From Micromonospora sp. HK10 (GTDB lineage: Bacteria > Actinomycetota > Actinomycetes > Mycobacteriales > Micromonosporaceae), in the NCBI RefSeq assembly GCF_000982955.1, contig NZ_KQ058845.1, positions 20,276 through 84,275 on the forward strand: a DNA stretch of 64,000 nucleotides. The letters run 5' to 3'. Shown here piece by piece: positions 57,183 to 64,000 of the stretch (position 1 is the stretch's first letter; each line of letters begins with the position of its first letter). Made by a program: the position numbers and the translations under genes. Below the pieces are notes generated by a model that was given only the letters and a program-made list of their open reading frames with translations, ran no database searches and was not told the origin of the DNA.

Positions 57183-57884
57183 CTACCCGCCGTGCCGGCG
57201 ACGTACCATCTCGGCGATCCAGGCGGGCGCGTACGGGGAGGTGCAGCCCGGCGCGGTCGGGTAGTCCTTGAGCACCGCCAGCCGCTCGCCGATGGCGATC
57301 GCCCGCGCCCGGTGCTCGGGATGGTCGATGCCGATCTGCGCCAGACAGTGGTTCATCGCCCACTGCAGGCGCTCCGGCGCCTGCTTCAGCTCGGCCTCGA
57401 TGACGTCGAGCAGACCCGCGAGATCGAGGCCCGCGGGCCTGCGCGCCACGCGCTCGGTGGTCAGTGCCCAGCCCGCACTGGCCACCACCGGATCCGCGTC
57501 CGCGGACCAGGCCAGGCGCAGCCGCTCGGCGTGCGGGCTCTTCTTCACCACGTAGTTGACCAGCCAGTCGTGCACCTTGGGGGTGCGCGCCTCGCGAAGC
57601 ATCCCGTCCAACTCGTCCGGCTCGAACGCCTTCGGCCGGCAGACCAGAATCGCCAGCAGCCGCGCCGCGCTGTCCCCGGTGTCCCACAGCCGGCGCGCCA
57701 GCTCCGGCTGCGTACCCAGCCGCTTGGCGAGCGCGCGCAGGCGGCCGAGGTTCACCCCGTGATCGTCACCGTGCCTGCCGTTCACCGCGCGGGTCTTCGG
57801 GTCCGCGAGCGCGGCGAGCTCGGCCAGCACCTCGGTCACCGACGTCCCGCTCGGTGCCGCCCCGGTGGGTGTCGTCCCCGTCAC
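57183..57884 (-). CDS. DNA alkylation repair-like HEAT protein
   Basis: The 233-residue protein is built of ALK-type HEAT helices: 'VNLGRLRALAKRLG', 'LARRLWDTGDSAARLLAILVC', 'VHDWLVNYVVKKSPHAERLR', 'ASAGWALTTERVA'. This is the AlkD/DUF-like DNA alkylation repair family, which excises bulky alkylated bases without base flipping. GTG 57884 is chosen because ACAGGAG lies 6 bases before it. It is convergent with the lipoprotein gene. Confidence 0.8.
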   Translation of the reverse strand: MTGTTPTGAAPSGTSVTEVLAELAALADPKTRAVNGRHGDDHGVNLGRLRALAKRLGTQPELARRLWDTGDSAARLLAILVCRPKAFEPDELDGMLREARTPKVHDWLVNYVVKKSPHAERLRLAWSADADPVVASAGWALTTERVARRPAGLDLAGLLDVIEAELKQAPERLQWAMNHCLAQIGIDHPEHRARAIAIGERLAVLKDYPTAPGCTSPYAPAWIAEMVRRRHGG

Positions 57885-57943
57885 CGCGTTCTCCTGTCCC
57901 GCACGTCCGATCTGGCGCCGTCGAGGGCTCCCGCCAGCCCGGC

Positions 57944-58699
57944 TCACTGCCAGGGCGGTGGGCCCTCGAACCGGAGGGCGTGCACGTCGAAGAGGACGGC
58001 CTCGGTCACGCCCAGCGCCGGCCCGCCGAGCCGGGCCGCCCAGGTGAGGAACGGCCCCGGGTCGGGGCCCGCCACGCCCAGGCCCTTGGTGTACTCGGCG
58101 TGCGCGGCCAGCGAGGCGATGCCGCGCCGCAACGGCTCACCCGTGACGTCGACACCGTGCGTGGGGCGCTCGGCGCCGGCGAAGCAGACGTAACGCACCC
58201 CGTCCCAGGGCGACAGCCCCTCGTCCGCCAGCTCGGTGAAGATCCACCGGTTGCCGGCGTCGCGCGCCGCGTCCAACGCGGCCAGCCCCACCGCCCGGTG
58301 GTCGGCCTGGTTGGTCATGCCGCCCGCCATGCGGATGTCGAACGCGCCGGAGACGATGACGTCCGGCCGGTGCCGGCGGATCGCCCGGACGATGTCCCGC
58401 CGCAGGGCCGGCCCGTACTCCACGACGCCGTCGCGGTGCTCGAGGAACTCCACGACGTCCACGCCGACCTCCCGGGCGGCGGCGCGCTGCTCCCGCTCGC
58501 GCAACGGCCCGGCCTCGTCGGGGTGCACCGCGTCGATGCCCGCCTCGCCCCGCGTGGCCAGCAGGTAGCTGACCTGCTTGCCCTGCGCGGTCCAGCGGGC
58601 GATCGCCGAGGCCGTGCCGTACTCGATGTCGTCGGGGTGCGCGGCCACCGCGAGACAGCGGTCCCAGTCCTCCGGCAGTGCCGGCAGCAACTCCTCCAC
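57944..58699 (-). CDS. PIG-L family deacetylase (LmbE-like)
   Basis: The 251-residue metalloenzyme has 'AVAAHPDDIEYGTASAIARW' (zinc-binding His-Pro-Asp-Asp), 'REREQRAAAREVGV' and 'NQADHRAVGLAALDAARDA' with the second zinc-binding His. The family removes N-acetyl groups from GlcNAc-type sugars, in mycothiol-related or GPI-type chemistry. GTG 58699 follows GGTGGG. It sits 85 bases from a divergent esterase gene. The exact substrate is unknown. Confidence 0.85.
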   Translation of the reverse strand: MEELLPALPEDWDRCLAVAAHPDDIEYGTASAIARWTAQGKQVSYLLATRGEAGIDAVHPDEAGPLREREQRAAAREVGVDVVEFLEHRDGVVEYGPALRRDIVRAIRRHRPDVIVSGAFDIRMAGGMTNQADHRAVGLAALDAARDAGNRWIFTELADEGLSPWDGVRYVCFAGAERPTHGVDVTGEPLRRGIASLAAHAEYTKGLGVAGPDPGPFLTWAARLGGPALGVTEAVLFDVHALRFEGPPPWQ

Positions 58700-58783
58700 G
58701 CTGCCCACCGTAGCCGCCGGCGCGCCGATCCGGCACCGCCGTGTCGCCGACCCGTACCTCGTCCGGGCAGCGATACTGGGCGG

Positions 58784-59683
58784 ATGGACCCCAGCCGGCT
58801 GCACCCGCAGGCACGGACCGCGATGCGGGTCCAGCAGCGGGTCCCGCTCACCCGGGCGACGCTGCCGGCGGCGCGGCTGAGCATGGTCCGGGCCACGCCC
58901 GACGAGGTGGGCAGCGGGCCGGCGATCCGCTCGGTGGTGAGCGTCGACGCGGGCGGCGTGCCCGCCCGCCTCTACCGCGACGCCGGCGACGACCCGCTGC
59001 CGGTGGTCCTGCACGCCCACGGCGGCGGCTGGGTGATGGGCGGGGTCGAGACCCACGACGGGTGGTGCCGGCACCTCGCGGCCGCGTCCGGCTGGGCCGT
59101 GCTCTCCGTCGACTACCGGCTCGCCCCCGAGCATCCGTACCCGGCCGCGGTCAACGACATGGCGGGCGCGCTCGGCTGGCTGCGCGGGCCCGGGGCGGTG
59201 GCGTACGGCCTCGACCCGGGCCGGATCGTGGTGGCCGGTGACTCGGTGGGCGGGCACCTGGCGGCGGTGACCGCCCGGCGGGCCCGGGACGCGGGAATCC
59301 GCCTGGCCGGCCAACTGCTCAGCTGCCCGGTCATCGACCCCGCTGCGGACTATCCGCCGCTGGACGAGTACGGCCTGGACCGGGAGGAGATGCGGTTCTT
59401 CTGGGACGCGTACGCGCCCGCCGGGGTGGACCGCACCCACCCGGACCTGGACCCGCTGCGCGCGGACCTCACCGACCTGCCCCCGGCCGTGGTCGTCACG
59501 GCCGAGCTCGACCTGCTCGCCGCCGAGGGGGAACGGTACGCCGCCGCGCTGCTGGCGGCCGGCGTGCCGGTCACCGCCACCCGCTACCAGGGGCTGATCC
59601 ACAACTTCCCGCGCAAGCTCGCCCTTTTCGACGCCGCCCACCTCGCCCTGGCCCAGCTGGCCGCCGCGCTGCGCCGGTGGTGA
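58784..59683 (+). CDS. Alpha/beta hydrolase of the hormone-sensitive lipase family
   Basis: The 299-residue esterase has the HSL oxyanion motif 'HAHGGGWVMGG', 'SVDYRLAPEHPYPAAVND', the nucleophile elbow 'GDSVGGHLA', the acid in 'TAELDLLAAEGERYAAAL', and a late His in 'YQGLIHNF'. It cleaves short-chain esters in the cytoplasm. A -10-like TACTGG lies upstream and the ATG at 58784 has a GCGG only, so the start is moderately certain. Confidence 0.9.
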   Translation: MDPSRLHPQARTAMRVQQRVPLTRATLPAARLSMVRATPDEVGSGPAIRSVVSVDAGGVPARLYRDAGDDPLPVVLHAHGGGWVMGGVETHDGWCRHLAAASGWAVLSVDYRLAPEHPYPAAVNDMAGALGWLRGPGAVAYGLDPGRIVVAGDSVGGHLAAVTARRARDAGIRLAGQLLSCPVIDPAADYPPLDEYGLDREEMRFFWDAYAPAGVDRTHPDLDPLRADLTDLPPAVVVTAELDLLAAEGERYAAALLAAGVPVTATRYQGLIHNFPRKLALFDAAHLALAQLAAALRRW

Positions 59684-59789
59684 CCGCCGGGCGGGGGTCC
59701 GCGTCGAAACGGGCCGGTGGCCGGCCGATGAGTTTGGCAGGCTGCGCGGGTCTACCCGTCAACCGAACGCGAACGGAAAGGAACCTCCG

Positions 59790-60404
59790 ATGGCAAAGGT
59801 CATCTCCACGCTGTTCATCTCCGCCGACGGTGTCGCCGAGATCGACCCGGACTGGCACTTCCCGTACTTCGACGAGAACATGGGCCGGGCCGTCACCGAG
59901 GACTACGACACCGCCGACGTGCTGCTCATCGGCCGGGTGACGTACGACAGTTTCGCCGGGGCCTGGCCGGAGCGGGAGGCCGCGGGCGGGGAGGACGCCG
60001 GCTTCGCCAAGCAGCTCGGCGACATGCGCAAGGTGGTCGTCTCGCGGCAGCCGCTGACCTTCACCTGGCGCAACTCGGAGCTGGTCGACGGCGATCTCGT
60101 CGAGGCCGTCCGCGCGCTCAAGGCCGACGCCGGCAGCAAGGGCATCCTCATCCCCGGGTCCATCTCCGTGGTGCAGCAGCTGCTCGCCGCCGGGCTGGTC
60201 GACGAGCTGCGCCTGCTGGTGCACCCGGTCGCGGCACGCAAGGGGCGCAAGCTGTTCGACGACGGCGACACGCCGTACCACCTGCGGGTGACGGCGACCG
60301 AGGTGTTCCCGACCGGCGTGCTCCGGGTGATCTACGCGCCGGCCGAGGCGCCGGGGAAGGTCGGTTACGCCGACGTCCGGGACCAGGTGCCGGCGGGCAA
60401 CTGA
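59790..60404 (+). CDS. Dihydrofolate reductase-like (RibD C-terminal) family protein
   Basis: The 204-residue protein has 'KVISTLFISADGVAEI', 'DVLLIGRVTYDSFAGAWPE', 'KVVVSRQPL' and 'GSISVVQQLLAAGLVDELRLLVHPVAARKGRKLF', the RibD_C/YyaP fold that binds NADPH. The reductase substrate is unknown. A clear GAAAGGA ribosome binding site precedes the ATG. It may be co-transcribed with the deacetylase gene that starts 70 bases later. Confidence 0.88.
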   Translation: MAKVISTLFISADGVAEIDPDWHFPYFDENMGRAVTEDYDTADVLLIGRVTYDSFAGAWPEREAAGGEDAGFAKQLGDMRKVVVSRQPLTFTWRNSELVDGDLVEAVRALKADAGSKGILIPGSISVVQQLLAAGLVDELRLLVHPVAARKGRKLFDDGDTPYHLRVTATEVFPTGVLRVIYAPAEAPGKVGYADVRDQVPAGN

Positions 60405-60473
60405 ACGGTCCCCGCCGGTACGTCGCGGTCCGGGTCGGCCGTCGGGGTGTGGCGGTCCGCCTAGGGTGGTGGG

Positions 60474-61292
60474 ATGGCTGAACGACCATTGACCCTGATG
60501 GCGGTGCACGCGCACCCCGACGACGAGGCAACGAGCACCGGCGGGATCCTCGCCCGTTACGCGGCGGAGGGCGTGACGACGGTCCTGGTGACCTGCACGG
60601 ACGGTCGGTGCGGCGACGGGCCCGGCGGGACCAAGCCGGGTGAGCCCGGACACGACCCGGGCGCGGTGGTGGCGATGCGCCAGGCCGAGCTGGCCGCCAG
60701 TTGCGCGGCGTTGAAGGTCACCCACCTGGAGACGCTCGGCTATGCCGACTCCGGGATGATGGGGTGGTCCGCCAACGACGCCCCCGGCGCCTTCTGGACC
60801 ACCCCGGTGGCGGCGGCGGCCGACCGGCTGGCCGAGCTGATCCGGCGTTACCGGCCCGACGTGGTGGTGACCTACGACGAGAACGGCTTCTACGGCCACC
60901 CGGACCACATCCAGGCCCACCGGGTCACGATGGCCGCCGTCGAGCAGACGGGCATCCCCGCGAAGGTGTACTGGACCACCGTGCCGCGTAGCGCGTTCCA
61001 GCAGTTCGGGCGGGTCATGAAGGAGATCGGCGTCGAGTTCCCCGAGCCGGACGGGCAGCCGGAGCTGGGCCTGCCGGACGACGAGATCACCACCTGGGTG
61101 GACACCAGCGCGTACGGCGGGCAGAAGTTCGAGTCGCTGGCCGCCCACGCCAGCCAGGCCGAGAACATCTTCTTCCTGCAACTGGGCGAGGAGCGGTTCA
61201 CCGAGCTGATGGGCATGGAGACCTTCGTCCGGGTCCGGGACACCACCGGTGCGCCGACGCCCGAGGACGACCTGTTCGCCGGGCTGCGCTGA
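60474..61292 (+). CDS. PIG-L deacetylase, mycothiol conjugate amidase (Mca)-like
   Basis: The 272-residue enzyme has 'MAVHAHPDDEATSTGGILARYAAEGV' (zinc His14, Asp17), 'NGFYGHPDHIQAH' (zinc His) and the acidic 'PDEAT' catalytic Asp. This length and pattern match Mca/MshB-type enzymes, which cleave mycothiol S-conjugates to remove electrophilic toxins. The 'VTYDENGFYGHPDH' block matches MshB/Mca well. It is the best sign that this organism uses mycothiol. A bidirectional terminator follows. Confidence 0.88.
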   Translation: MAERPLTLMAVHAHPDDEATSTGGILARYAAEGVTTVLVTCTDGRCGDGPGGTKPGEPGHDPGAVVAMRQAELAASCAALKVTHLETLGYADSGMMGWSANDAPGAFWTTPVAAAADRLAELIRRYRPDVVVTYDENGFYGHPDHIQAHRVTMAAVEQTGIPAKVYWTTVPRSAFQQFGRVMKEIGVEFPEPDGQPELGLPDDEITTWVDTSAYGGQKFESLAAHASQAENIFFLQLGEERFTELMGMETFVRVRDTTGAPTPEDDLFAGLR

Positions 61293-61306
61293 CCGGTACC
61301 CGCCGG

Positions 61307-61344
61307 CGCGCCGGGGATGCCCACGGCTGGGCATCCCCGGCGCG
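61307..61344. terminator. Strong bidirectional hairpin terminator
   Basis: A perfect 17-bp stem (61307-61323 with 61328-61344, 4-base loop CGGC; core CCGGGGATGCCCA) lies between the convergent deacetylase and depolymerase genes and can end both transcripts. Confidence 0.75.
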
Positions 61345-61352
61345 GCCGGGTG

Positions 61353-62738
61353 TCAGGCGGTCGTGCAGGGCGCGCCGTTGAGAGTGAACGAGGTCGGCGC
61401 GGCCGGGTTGCCGGTGTGCGTGGCCTGGAAGCCGATGGTGACGGATCCGTTGGCCGGGATGGTGGGGTTGTAGGCGACGTTCCGGGCCGTCACCTGGCCG
61501 GAGGCCGGGGAGTAGGTGGCGTTCCAGCCCGAGGTGATGGTCTGTCCTCCGGGCAGGGTGAAGCCGAGCGACCAGCCGTTGACGGTGCTCGTGCCGGTGT
61601 TGGTGACGGTGATGTTCTCGGTCAGGCCGTTGTTCCAGGCGTTGACGGCCACGGCCACCCGGCAGGCCCCGCCCGGCGACGCCGTCGGGCTGGGGGAGAA
61701 CGTCGGGCTCGGCGAGGTCGTCGGGCTGGGGGAGAACGTCGGGCTCGGCGAGGTCGTCGGGCTCGGGGAGAACGTCGGGCTCGTCGAGACGGTCGGGCTG
61801 GGCGGGGCGGTCAGGCCGAAGAAGCCGATCGCGACGGCGGCCATGCCGCTGGACGGCAGGCTGTGCCCGGCGCCCTGGATGCTGTACGCCTCGACCTGGA
61901 CGGTGCCGCCCGCGTCGGCGTACCGGCGGCGGTTCCAGTTGGTCTGCGGCGTGTCGGTGGAGGTCGGCGTCTGGCTGAGCCCGAACACGTTGGTCCACTG
62001 CTCGATGGTCTCCTGCAGCAGCTGGTACGGCACGAGCGTGTCACTGGTGCCGTGCCACAGCTGCACCCGCGGGCGGGGGCCGGTGTAGCCGGGGTAGGCC
62101 TGGCGGACCGCGTCGCCCCACTGCTGTGGCGTCCGGTTCATGTTGCCGCCGGTGCACTGGCTGGAACCGGGCGGGTAGTCCGCCGCGTTGGCGAAGCAGT
62201 TGAAGGGCACGCCCATGAAGGCGGCCCCGGCCTTGAACACGTCGGGGTAGAGGGCCAGCATGTGGTTGGTCATCATGCCGCCGGACGAGCTGCCGGTGGC
62301 GTAGACCCGGTCGGGGTCGGCGCTGTACCGCTGCTGCACGTACCGGATCATGGAGATGATCGACACCGGGTCGCTGCCGCCGCCGCGCCGCTTGGCGGCG
62401 TCCGACCAGGTGTCGAAGCAGTTGCCGAAGCCGGCCTGCTGGGTCGCGGTCGGGTAGATCACGATGAAGCCGTACCGGTCGGCGAGGCTGGCGAACTCGC
62501 TGCCGGAGTAGAAGCCGGGGCCAGATCCGCCGCAGCCGTGCATGGCCACCACGGTCGCCGGTCGGGCCGGGCGGGAGTCGGGAACGTAGACGTGCATGCG
62601 CATCCCGCCGGGGTTGTCGCCGAAGCTGGTCACCTCGACCAGCGACGCCGCGTACGCCGGACGCAGGGTGGGTAGCACCAGGCCGGCGGCCGCCAACGAC
62701 GCGGCCAGCACGAGCAGCAGTCTTCTTCTGATAGTCAC
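61353..62738 (-). CDS. Secreted PHB depolymerase/feruloyl-esterase-like enzyme with CBM2
   Basis: The 461-residue protein has a signal peptide (about 1-31), an esterase/PHB-depolymerase-type domain (about 34-320) with 'AMHGCGGSGPGF' and the elbow 'GSSSGG' (nucleophile S151), 'CFDTWSDAAKRRGGGSDPV', an acid in 'WHGTSDTLVP' and a His near 'GAGHSLPSSG'. A Ser/Pro/Thr linker with three copies of a 12-residue unit leads to a CBM2 domain (about 360-461; 'ACRVAVAVNAWNNGL' to 'LNGAPC'). It likely cuts ester bonds in polyesters or xylan-linked phenolics. GTG 62738 follows AAGGAG by 8 bases. Confidence 0.88.
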   Translation of the reverse strand: MTIRRRLLLVLAASLAAAGLVLPTLRPAYAASLVEVTSFGDNPGGMRMHVYVPDSRPARPATVVAMHGCGGSGPGFYSGSEFASLADRYGFIVIYPTATQQAGFGNCFDTWSDAAKRRGGGSDPVSIISMIRYVQQRYSADPDRVYATGSSSGGMMTNHMLALYPDVFKAGAAFMGVPFNCFANAADYPPGSSQCTGGNMNRTPQQWGDAVRQAYPGYTGPRPRVQLWHGTSDTLVPYQLLQETIEQWTNVFGLSQTPTSTDTPQTNWNRRRYADAGGTVQVEAYSIQGAGHSLPSSGMAAVAIGFFGLTAPPSPTVSTSPTFSPSPTTSPSPTFSPSPTTSPSPTFSPSPTASPGGACRVAVAVNAWNNGLTENITVTNTGTSTVNGWSLGFTLPGGQTITSGWNATYSPASGQVTARNVAYNPTIPANGSVTIGFQATHTGNPAAPTSFTLNGAPCTTA

Positions 62739-62758
62739 GGGGACGACTCCTTCTATCA

Positions 62759-62768
62759 CCTGTACAGG
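62759..62768. promoter_or_regulatory. Short palindrome in the depolymerase leader
   Basis: CCTGTACAGG is a perfect 10-bp palindrome just upstream of the ribosome binding site of the depolymerase gene. It may be an operator or an RNA hairpin; its shortness makes it weak evidence. Confidence 0.25.
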
Positions 62769-62974
62769 CGGAGGTCGGGCACGCGCGGTGCGGTCGCGGG
62801 AACGCCCGGTTCCCCGCGGTGATCGCGCCCTGCCCGCGTTCGGGGTGGCTCGCCCTGCCCGGCTCCGGATGGCGACGTATGGCAAATAGTGTTCCTCCCG
62901 GCCCACAAAGTGTCAATCGATGTAACTCGATGCAGTCGACCCGTCGCTGCCACCGCCCGACCCGCCGGGCCCGG

Positions 62975-63812
62975 ATCGCGCCATCCCGTGGTCATCGCCC
63001 GACCTGTGAGCCCGGATTGCGCCGTCCCGTGGTCATCGCCCGAGCGGTTGGCCCGGATTGCGCCGTCCCGTGGTCATCGCGCGAGCGGTTGGCCCGGATT
63101 GCGCCGCCCCGTGGTCATCGCGCGAGCGGTCGGCCCGGATTGCGCCGCCCCGTGGTCATCGCGCGCGAGCGGTTGGGGCGGTTTGCGCTATCCCGTGGTC
63201 AGTGCCCGAGCGGTTGGCCCGGATTGCGCCATCCCGTGGTCATCGCCCGACCCATAGGCCCGGTTTACGGCATACCGGGCCGCCACCCGATGTGTCAGCC
63301 CAGACTGCGGGCATACCGTGGCCGCCGCCCGACCTGTCAGCCCGGGCTGCGCCATGCGGTGGCCACCGCCCGAGCCGTCAGCCCGGACTGCGCCATGCCG
63401 TGGCCACCGCCCGAGCCGTCAGCCCGGACTGCGCTATCCCGTGGTCATTGCCCGAGCGGTCGGCGCGGATTGCGCCGTCCCGTGGTCACCGTCCGAGCCG
63501 TTGGGGCGGGTTGCGCGTCCCGTGGTCATCGCCCGAGCGGTCGGCCCAGATTGCGCCGTCCTGTGGCCACTGCCCGAGCGGTCGGCGCGGATTGAGCGGT
63601 CGGCCCAGATTGCGCCGTCCTGTGGTCATCGCCCGAGTGGTTGGCGCGGATCGCGCCGTCCTGCGGTCATAGCGCGCGAGCGGTCGGCGCGGATTGCGCT
63701 ATCCCGTGGTCATCGCGCGAGCGGTTGGGGCGGATTGCGCTATCCCGTGGTCACCGCCCGAGCCGTCAGCCCGGACTGCGGGCATACCGTGGCCACCCAC
63801 GACCCGTCAGCC
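62975..63812. repeat. Minisatellite of about twenty 41-bp units
   Basis: Units begin with ATTGCGCC at 62975 (variant), 63016, 63057, 63098, 63139 and so on, at a 41-bp period, and contain CCGTGGTCATCGCCCGAGC with frequent single-base variants. Some units carry two-base insertions or are truncated. Because 41 is not a multiple of three, every frame reads repeated peptide, and long open frames here are by-products rather than genes. No unique spacers exist between units, so it is not a CRISPR. The stretch between 62769 and 62974 holds only the depolymerase's upstream region. Confidence 0.85.
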
Positions 63813-63928
63813 CGCCGGCTTCCGGTCGGTGGAACGGGGCGGCGCCCCGGCGGGTGGGCCGCGGGCGCCGTGGCGGGCGCGATCACCTTCGGGGAGTGGT
63901 AGGCAAGGACGAGAGGGCCGCTCGGCGG

Positions 63929-63992
63929 GGCGCTTGGCGTCGGCGCGCACCTTGCGGTGGACCGCTTGGCGGCGGGGAGCACCTTGCGGTGG
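63929..63992. repeat. Start of a 32-bp tandem repeat at the window end
   Basis: Two 32-bp units both end in GCACCTTGCGGTGG (63947-63960 and 63979-63992) and contain CGCTTGGCG. The array may continue past the window. The gap 63813-63928 shows no supported gene. Confidence 0.55.
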
Positions 63993-64000
63993 GCGGCTCG

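Noticed and set aside
61680..61790. 36-bp tandem repeat as a separate mobile or regulatory repeat
   Set aside because: The repeat is in frame with the depolymerase gene and encodes its Ser/Pro/Thr linker, a normal feature of CBM2 proteins.
62885..62916. TTGACA with a weak -10 for the depolymerase gene on the minus strand
   Set aside because: The spacer would be 19-20 bp and the -10 match is poor; kept only as a possibility.
62975..63812. Repeat array as a CRISPR locus
   Set aside because: Units abut directly with a 41-bp period and have no unique spacers; no cas genes are nearby.
62819..63902. Several overlapping repetitive open frames at the window end
   Set aside because: The 41-bp period is not a multiple of three, so all frames stay open and repeat; there is no ribosome binding site or recognisable domain.

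Overview
The window is high-GC actinobacterial DNA. Leaderless and GTG starts, a leuA leucine attenuator, a mycothiol-type PIG-L deacetylase, CBM2/CBM13-tailed plant-polysaccharide hydrolases, LAL regulators and an ECF42/DGPF pair together suggest a soil member of the Micromonosporaceae. The family assignment is inference. I saw no tRNA, rRNA or CRISPR array. All domain calls come from reading the translated sequence by eye; no database search was run.

Layout. 1-6.2 kb is an accessory stretch: a truncated membrane protein, a lipoprotein, two tiny coupled ORFs, a 1166-residue protein ending in a domain strikingly like the animal Hedgehog signalling domain, transposase and permease remnants, and an orphan SUKH-4-type immunity protein. 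6.3-14.8 kb is one tightly coupled minus-strand operon: fatty acyl-AMP ligase, LysM protein, acyl carrier protein, B12-type radical SAM enzyme, SDR, molybdopterin oxidoreductase, alpha/beta hydrolase and a possible hotdog protein. It looks like an undescribed ACP-bound lipid tailoring pathway. 15.0-16.9 kb is leuA with a Leu-Leu-Leu leader peptide and attenuator. 17-27.4 kb holds a P450, a LuxR-type regulator and a second coupled operon: DUF2000, 2OG-Fe amino-acid hydroxylase, two PLP enzymes, AzlCD exporter, a 36-residue ORF, M20 amidohydrolase, FAD oxidase and methyltransferase. It probably makes or exports a modified amino acid.

27.3-31.6 kb carries small single genes (DinB, HIT, hydrolase, GNAT, a broken VOC gene). 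31.8-35.5 kb holds a caspase-GAF-EAL fusion coupled to a small protein, next to a leucine-rich-repeat gene; this may be a c-di-GMP-linked cell-death or signalling module. 35.6-43.5 kb contains secreted polysaccharide-degrading genes (GH5-CBM13, FnIII-CBM2, GH53) mixed with a CGNR regulator/MFS pair. 43.5-51.2 kb has three self-contained regulatory units with readable operators: ArsR-SRPBCC, TetR/quinone oxidoreductase, and DGPF/ECF42. 51.2-57.2 kb is a LAL regulator flanked by three promoters that share one long motif at identical spacing to the -10 box, controlling a small protein and secreted lipoproteins. 57-62.7 kb is housekeeping and secreted-esterase genes. The last 1.1 kb is a minisatellite of about twenty 41-bp units, followed by the start of a 32-bp repeat.
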